The notes under the pieces: model-generated
What the model was told of the DNA's origin: nothing
Database searches by the model: none
Seen by the model: only the letters and a program-made list of their open reading frames with translations
Made by a program: the position numbers and the translations under genes
DNA from: Fasciola hepatica
Lineage: Eukaryota; Platyhelminthes; Trematoda; Plagiorchiida; Fasciolidae
Assembly (NCBI GenBank): GCA_948099385.1
Contig: CANUEZ040000151.1
Coordinates: forward strand, 4,968,001-5,032,000
Length of the DNA stretch: 64,000 nucleotides
Reading direction: 5' to 3'
Shown: positions 57,476 to 64,000 of the stretch, one piece after another
How the letters are laid out: each line of letters begins with the position of its first letter
Position numbering within the stretch: the stretch's first letter is position 1

Positions 57476-59799
57476 TCTAAGCCCACCTATCGGCCTCAAA
57501 CTGATCTTGTCTAATATATCATTTATCTGCGGTCATGAATCACTTACTTCCTCAATGGTGTCTCCATACCATTGGCCCCATCGCGATTTGCCCTATGGAC
57601 CACACGGATAACCTTTTACATACTTTATTACTGATCGACCACAACGACTGGCACCTCATCGTGTCTTATCTCTCCAGTTCATTTGTCAGCTGCTTGTCCG
57701 AGGCTCATCTAATTCACCACAAAACCGCCGAACCTGCTTCTTCAAAGCCCTTTACGGCCCGCCCTACTAGTCAAGCAAACGCGGTCGATATCCACTCCCG
57801 ATACCCTACTGTCCGCCGCCACCTGATGGGTTCTCCACATCACCTAGTAGCTCCCCTACTTCACCAGGCTCAGATGTCCATTGCAAAATGAATGGTTCAT
57901 CACTGATCTTGTTGAATCCTTGGTCTACCGTGAATACGCATAGCCACCCTGAACTCTGCCCGAACATCAAGTCCTGGCACCATCTCCATGACTAAATCAC
58001 TGATCATGAAACACTCCCACAAGAGAAGTTCTACTTTTGGAGAACATAGGGTTGACAGGAGGATTCCCGTTGTAGGTAAAGCTCGCTTTTCCAGTACTTC
58101 CCACTAGACACTCCCTACTAGACTCAACTTTGGAATTTCTGTCTTACCTTTCAGTTGTTAACTATTGCCATGCACGTCGGCTTTGTCTGTGTCCACCTTT
58201 TCTAATGCTACTGACTTATCTCGCATGTTTGAAGCCTTTGAAGACCTTTTACCGGTGCTCTCAGCAGCAACATTGATATCTATTCACCTCAACTGACCTA
58301 AACTGTCCTGATCTACAATCACATCCCTCCCCCAACTTACTGGACTTTGTCCCCCTCACTCACATTAGAAGCCAGGCACAAAGACGTAAAACCTGTACTA
58401 GAAAACACGAAATTCTTGATCTTATATTCACTCACGGCGTTTCCAAAATATTTTGGTCTCCATCCTGCACAATGTTTAGTCAGCCACCACAAAACAATAG
58501 CCGGTTTTCTTCCGCGCCCTCCTCACCCATTGGGTCTGGCTCAAGTTAACAGCAACAATGACAATAGTAATGACAATATTACTAATAACAATGGCATATT
58601 TCGGATGCTCCCAAAGCATGCAAGAAGGCATGATCAGATGATTCAAGTTACGTCAGAATCAGAATTTACAAAAGGGTGCACAATGTGTGCACAGGGAGTC
58701 GAAGAGTATGGGGAAGTGGACTAAAACTGTAAAACGGCCTGCAAATATGAGGATCAAGGTCAAAGGATCGAATCGGCTGGTGGAAATTGGAATCGGGTAG
58801 AAAGAGGGTATAGGTATAAATAACACCGGAAGTAACCACAACACTGAAAATTCCAGCTGAATCAGGGGGTACTCATCAAAAGACGAAAAGGGAAGAAAAA
58901 AGGAAAGGTTCATCAAGGGGAATTAAAGAATTCGTTTGCAAGCAGCAGGGTTTGAGAAATTTATGGATAGAAAACTCAAGGATGTAAAAGAATGGATCCT
59001 CAGATATCAAAGGCTATAGATCAATGGCCAATGTGGTGATAGATTTTTATGGTAAGATGCCAACGAAGTGAATCACAAGGAAATAGACCGATAAATCTGA
59101 TGGGTAGAGGGAAAGATTTCAAGAGTGGTGATGGTGGAAATAGCCAGCGGTGAGCCAGTAAGTATTCAGCGGTTTACTTTCGTCGATAAAGGTATGTCAA
59201 GAAGTACCAGCAAGGCTGTGGAATCATGGCGGGAAACCAACGTGAAGTGCGTTATGCAGCGATTGCGGGGACGAATAGCGTGCAGAAGCGACGATCAAGT
59301 AGGGGGTAGATAAGTGACCTGGTGGATGTTTTGGTAGGCTGATCACACTGCATCTGTAGAGCCGCAGCTGGAAACCTCTCGTAAGCCATGTCCATAACCA
59401 AGATTGGAACAGTCTCCCAACGGCTGACTCCCAACAGGCTTCCGGATATTTCCGCCCTACCACAAAAAATACCATTCCTCGAAGCCAAATCCCATTGCCC
59501 AAAGCCCCGTCCTAAAGAATCCAGACTTACTACTCTCCAGCAGAAATCTCTCAAAATGCAGACTATCTTCGAACCCAAGGCTTTCCCCTGCGATCGGACC
59601 AACACGCCTCCCTGATATTATCCGGAGTCTAATAGATCTTAGGCTTTTCATAGAAGAAGCTTTACCTCTTAGACATTCCAACAGTGCCTTGAAACACTCA
59701 CTGCTACGTTAGTCTAGGAACTCGAAAGCAGGAGCTATTATTCTGGGCGAAGTTTCACCGAGTGAAAATTCGTTCACCATTTTGCACATCGTTGAAGCC
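57476..59799. other. Unassigned 2.3-kb stretch
   Basis: Pyrimidine-rich to about 58540, then an AAC/AAT/GAC-rich run (58549-58597), then purine-rich to about 59330. The skew suggests LINE pieces in both orientations. The run at 58549 may be a LINE tail. No coding motif was found; the longest frame is 57535-57891. Confidence 0.35.
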
Positions 59800-61250
59800 T
59801 CTAATTTTTAAATTGCAACCTCTGTGGCTTGTGCTGCAGGTGTAGATCCCCCAAATACTCTCGCCTTCACCAGCTACCCCTATCTTTCCCAAAATATGAT
59901 GTATTTCCAGCTTCATTCCACATTGGGAATCCTCTGTCGACCACGGGCCACGAGAAAGGCCGCAGCAGCAATCACCAAGAGTGACCCGACCTTCCACACC
60001 TGTTACTGAACTTTTTTTTGTCAGCGAACCAGAGTTTGATTCCATCAAAGTGGAACCTTCCAGTCAACATGCCAGGACAAAAAAGTAACCAATTTGCAAG
60101 CTTGCTAGTTATTGTCCATTTAACCACATCCCTGTCAAGTCTAGACTAACGGAGACGATTGTTTGCGAATGCATTGTGACCCATCCTCCTGCTTCAGAGC
60201 GTCTTAGCAAAAGGAAGTACGGGTTTCTCAAACCACAACTATGCCCCTCGTACCAGTATGATCCCCTTAACCTAGTCGCCGAAGTTGCTCACAGCAGGCA
60301 GGCTTAAGTTATTGTCTACCTCGGTATACCTAAGGCTTTTGTTGAACACTTCCAACTCGTTGGTAAACTGTCTTTGTTCGGCAGTACCGATCCTCTACCT
60401 CTTGGATTCTATCGCGCTTCACTCGACGATTTCAAAAGCTTCCATCCAACGGTATTGCCTGTTACTCAAGATTTGCCACAATTGGGGTTGTGAAGGGCTA
60501 CATGCTGGGTCCTCTTCCAGTTTTTGTATATCCGTGATATGCTAGACTTGGTGCTTTGTAGCACGCCTTTCCTAACCGCGGATGATATAAAGACAGCCTA
60601 CTGTTTGAAGTTTATTGAAGCTACCTCTAGGCTAAGCAAATTTCCGCGGGTCTCTCAGCTTTTGGCCGTAGGTGTCAGTCTCTCAACTCTTGTGAGCACT
60701 TTGTCATCCGAGCGGCCAAGGCCAGAAAAAGTTGGAATACTCTTTTCCTCTCTTTCCTCCCTTCGGATGTTATCAATATTGTCTTGAATCTTAGATCAGG
60801 CTGTGGCTTAACTATAACTCAGTATTCACTTTGAGAATATCAGAATCTGAAAGACTTGCTTTCGATAGCATACAGAAGCCAGTTGTTGAACGGCTGCTTT
60901 GTGTGTCCATGTCCTCCGTTTATAAAAAACGATTCCGATATAGAAGCTCGACCCACTCTTGTGCTTTGGCTTTAGATAACGCTTATTTTTTCAAAACTCA
61001 CTGCACTGCCGGCCTTTTTCTTCTGCCCCGCCAAAATTTACTGTGGTAAACCTTATCCACCTTGGCTCCATCGCAGTCATTTAGGCCCTACAGCAAAACT
61101 TTATCTTTTCAGGTTACTCCAAGTTCTGGAATAAGTTGCCCATCACCCTCAAAACAAATCAGATCAAGTCCCAGCTTCTATCGGCATCACCCCATATCCC
61201 AGCATTACCAGTGCACTCAGGCTATCTAATATATTCTTATTTGAAGATAT
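59800..61250 (+). pseudogene. LINE-W reverse transcriptase, heavily decayed
   Basis: Plus-strand traces in RT order are a fingers region (CPFNHIPVKSRLTE near 60110), a counterpart of QHGF (SKRKYGFLK near 60205), YLGIPKAFVEHFQLVGKL (near 60330, the FDxVxH box), a weak QGSVLGPLLF counterpart near 60500, the catalytic TADDIKTAYC near 60580, and SKFWNKLPITLKTNQIK near 61120. Stops and frame changes separate all of them. The 3' region seems to extend to about 61900, where a faint copy of the conserved block occurs (GGTCACGGCCGAATCCACC, 61819). Confidence 0.65.
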
Positions 61251-62357
61251 AGCATGCAAGAGGGGCCTCAAATTCTAAGTTGAGCGAAGTCCTTCAGAAT
61301 GTCTTCATATATCCATCGCGGACATAATCAGTAACAAGCGGTCTCATCTTCCCCAGAGAATTCTGAAAGTTTAGTTGGCCGTGGCCATTCATATGTTGTG
61401 CAAGCGAGGCTAAACCCCCTACCTACCTACTCTTCATGTAAACTCTGCTTTCTGCTTCCATAGTGATCTCATAAACCCTATGCTCTTTCACCTCGTAATT
61501 TCTATTTGCCTCTGTCACCCATTGATCTACAGCTGGGACACACCCAGACCACTTTTCTCTATCTGTTTATCCCTTCCAGTTCTCCGCCCAGGCAAACTTC
61601 ACTTTTAATTTTGGTCAGTTTTCTTGGCATTGTTGTGGTCATTTCCACGAAAGATGCATCGGCTTTGTGGTCGTCTAACAACTATAGTCCCCACTTGCTT
61701 TGCATTCCAAGACCCCTCACCACCTGAGCTCCTGACTCTGGATAGTTTACCATTTTGCTCGCAGTGCAACCCCCTTTTATGGTCATTAGCTGACATTCGC
61801 AGCTACCCCGGTGGCGTCGGTCACGGCCGAATCCACCTGCTTTGCCCGAGAATATCAAATATGCAAAGGATGTGAACTGATGTGCTGGCTCACTTGAGCT
61901 CGTGGACCACATCTCTGTGTTTACTTCATAGAATGTTTTGCAGGTTTGGTATCCAGCACACCTTCGGCCAAATCCACGGTAGCCGATTGTGGATCTTGTG
62001 CCCTCTCCTCCAGGGCTCTAACTCTTTCCATGGAGCTGCTTGTGGACGGCATGCTCACACCTTCTCCGTCCTGCAAATGTGAGCTCAAATAACCATATTT
62101 TCATCAGTCAAATTGCTTACCTCTAGTCTTGTGTTTCCCCTTAGGGCACGTCTATCCCCGCTGTCCGTGATCCAACGGTTGCTGTTCAACCACTGTATCT
62201 ACACCTGTCCATTCTGTTCATAGTTCCAGCACTTCTCACCATTTAGGCTCTCCCCACACGATGAGAATATGGTCTAACCGGTGCGGGTGATTACTCCTTG
62301 AGGCTTGAATACCTCTGGCAGGACTTGTCTAGTTCGTTGACCCATACCAGCAGACGG
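61251..62357 (+). other. LINE-W 3' region and unassigned sequence before BEL LTR
   Basis: About 1.1 kb. The first half probably belongs to the LINE-W 3' UTR (a weak conserved block at 61810-61890). The rest, up to the BEL LTR, is unrecognised. Confidence 0.4.
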
Positions 62358-62702
62358 TGTAACAGCCGGTCGTGGAAAATCCCCCGTTTTCCCTCGCGAT
62401 TCAGTGTTTTTTCCCAACATCACTCATTTTCATACACTATTGACTTGTCTTTACGAACTGGTTGTTTTTCTGGACCAATTGTTGTTTGTTCGCGCCCAGA
62501 GCGCTATTTTGGCACATCCTTGCTCAGGACCTGCGTGACGCACGTGCTGTCTGCTCACACGCTGCCATTCGGTTTCTCGTTGTTGAGTCTTTGTGATCGT
62601 ATTATTGAGGTTTGTATATTGTTTATGTCATTGTTTATTTTAATAATCTAGTATCGTAGAATTATCACGGATAATCGCCTTCTGATTTCGGGATCCGTTG
62701 CG
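62358..62702 (+). repeat. BEL/Pao 5' LTR
   Basis: Starts TGTAACAGCC and ends CCGTTGCG. The sister copy at 57437 ends GTTGCA, a near inverted match to TGTAAC. It is followed within four bases by TGGCTACGC, a possible primer binding site at 62707. Length is about 345 bp. Confidence 0.72.
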
Positions 62703-62778
62703 AATTTGGCTACGCATTGCTCAAACGTTCGTAACAATACTCAATAGATCTATTTGGAACGAGGAAAAATCACGCAAA

Positions 62779-64000
62779 ATGCCAAGAAAAGGATCAAAGG
62801 CAGTCGAACCCGGACAGGAAGTAATACGGCAAGTCTCTGGGGAGGTTTTGGGTACATATGATTCTTTAGTTAATGCTAGATCGCCTAGTCCTGTCAGTGC
62901 TAGCTCATGTGTTATTGAAAGCAATATTGATCGTAAGGACGTCGATTTATATAAGCTGAGAATACTAGAACTAGAGCAACAGTTACTTTCGGCTAGACTA
63001 CAGGCGCATGAAGCAGAGAAGTGTACACAGAAACAGCGAGAGCATGAGACCAGGGACTTCGACACTTCCGATAGGTTAGAGTGCAATAAGGTAGGGAACC
63101 CCACGCCGGTCGCTGAATACAAACCACCATCAATCGATTTGCCTAGAGTGGAGTTAACGGTTTTCGACGGGCGAGCTGAGCAATACTGCAAGTTTGTCAA
63201 ACAGTTCGAGACGTTCGTTGAAAACAAGGTAAACGACCCTGGGCAAAGGCTTCTTTACCTTACTCACTACTGCCAAGGCCGAGCGTGAGAAGCTATCGAC
63301 GGGTGCACCATGCTCGATCCAGAACAAGGCTACACAAGGGCAAGAAAGATTCTGAGGGACTTGTTTGGCCAACCTTTCAATGTAGCCCGTAACCTAATAG
63401 AGGGCGTTATGGCAGAGGCAAAGAGAACCAAGGGCGACGTCTACACCATGGCCGACCTGGTGATCAAGATGCAGAACTGTTCAATAGCCCTCGACCATTT
63501 AGGTTACAGGGCTGACCTAGACGCCATGCACACTTTGGAAGGCATAGTCCGTCACCTCTCTCCCGAACTACAGGGTCGGTGGGCGGAAGAAGCTGAACGG
63601 ATAAGCCGAGGCGACAGAGAAGCCAACTTTGAAGACCTGACTGAATACTTAGACAGGCAAACGAAGATAGCTGACAGCAGATTTGGCCGACTCATCAGGG
63701 ACAGCAACCGAGCAAACAAGCCCAGTACTAGCCAAGCACAAACCCCTGTACGGGAATATCCAAAGTACCAGCCTTGGACCAACACACACGTCATTTCACG
63801 AGATGCTACGGCGAAACCAAATTGCAGATCCTGTGGTACTAGCCATGGCCTACCAGAATGCCCCAAGTTCGGCAACGCCACAATAGACGAACGGTGGGGA
63901 GTGGCGAGGATGGCAGGAGCATGTTTCATCTGTCTTAACATCACGCACCGGGCAGCAGCCTGTAGAACGAAGAATCGATGTGGTTACGAGGGCTGCACGG
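62779..64000 (+). pseudogene. gag: BEL/Pao Gag, one in-frame stop, runs off window
   Basis: ATG at 62779 starts MPRKGSKAVEPGQEVIRQVS. A coiled-coil-like segment (KLRILELEQQLLSARLQAHE, about residues 55-75) precedes the BEL/Pao Gag domain: FDGRAEQYCKFVKQFETFVE, then YTRARKILRDLFGQPF and LEGIVRHLSPELQGRW. Two zinc-knuckle-like motifs end the visible part, C-x2-C-x3-H-x4-C near 63825 and a canonical C-x2-C-x4-H-x4-C with Cys at 63922, 63931 and 63961 and His at 63946. A TGA at 63286-63288 interrupts an otherwise unbroken frame; the minus-strand copy has Arg-Thr around that place, and CGA to TGA is the simplest explanation. Protease, RT and integrase would lie beyond 64000. Confidence 0.85.

Noticed and set aside
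62698..62778. Upstream extension of BEL Gag to 62698
   Set aside because: The first codon there is TTG within the LTR end and primer region; the ATG at 62779 matches the start of the minus-strand copy.
1..64000. CRISPR array, operons or bacterial origin
   Set aside because: No spaced direct repeats, no bacterial genes, and the entire gene content is eukaryotic retroelements.

Overview
The window is a transposon graveyard from a eukaryote. I found no convincing host gene, rRNA, tRNA or CRISPR array. The retroelement set (Ty3/gypsy elements whose Gag ends in a CHCC rather than CCHC finger, apurinic-endonuclease non-LTR elements of CR1/Jockey type, and BEL/Pao elements) points to a parasitic flatworm, a tapeworm or fluke. 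That assignment comes from family knowledge and inference; nothing in the window proves it. Most gene-like stretches carry stops or frameshifts. Intact frames are few: the pol of the first gypsy element, the gag of the second, and one LINE ORF1.

Layout. 1-3625: 3' part of Gypsy A, with an uninterrupted RT-RNase H-integrase frame and a putative 3' LTR. 5320-14159: Gypsy B, a complete element bounded by two 412-bp LTRs (about 96% identical by hand count) and a candidate 4-bp target duplication. It keeps gag and a textbook -1 frameshift signal. Its pol is split by a 3.2-kb LINE (LINE-P) inserted in the RT domain, and it carries two further stops and a frameshift. 14160-20997: a decayed minus-strand LINE (R) with a plus-strand LINE piece (S) inside it. 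20998-22950: 5'-truncated plus-strand copy of LINE-Q. 23722-26510: plus-strand LINE-T (intact ORF1, broken endonuclease). 26640-34450: near full-length minus-strand LINE-Q. 34450-39080: pyrimidine-rich, unassigned. 39085-40815: plus-strand LINE-Q with an internal deletion. 40820-45370: minus-strand LINE-P copy carrying an inserted plus-strand LINE-V tail. 45375-49200: minus-strand LINE-U. 49.2-52.25 kb: unassigned. 52250-53839: minus-strand BEL/Pao LTR plus gag. 57097-57475: a second BEL LTR. 59.8-61.9 kb: plus-strand LINE-W. 62358-64000: a third BEL LTR plus gag running off the window.

How the pieces relate. The LINEs share one architecture: ORF1, endonuclease-RT ORF2, then a very long 3' region (2-3 kb) holding a conserved GC-rich block, a pyrimidine-rich stretch with a TA microsatellite, and a terminus reading roughly TCCGAAATAAACC followed by CAT/ATT repeats. 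Three LINE-Q copies share almost identical segments in inverted orientation that end abruptly. These were either exchanged recently by gene conversion or recombination, or they are an assembly artefact. The most mechanistic signal is the Gypsy B frameshift site: slippery heptamer, 7-nt spacer and perfect 10-bp stem. LINE names P to W are labels of convenience used here. All alignments and identity figures were made by eye.
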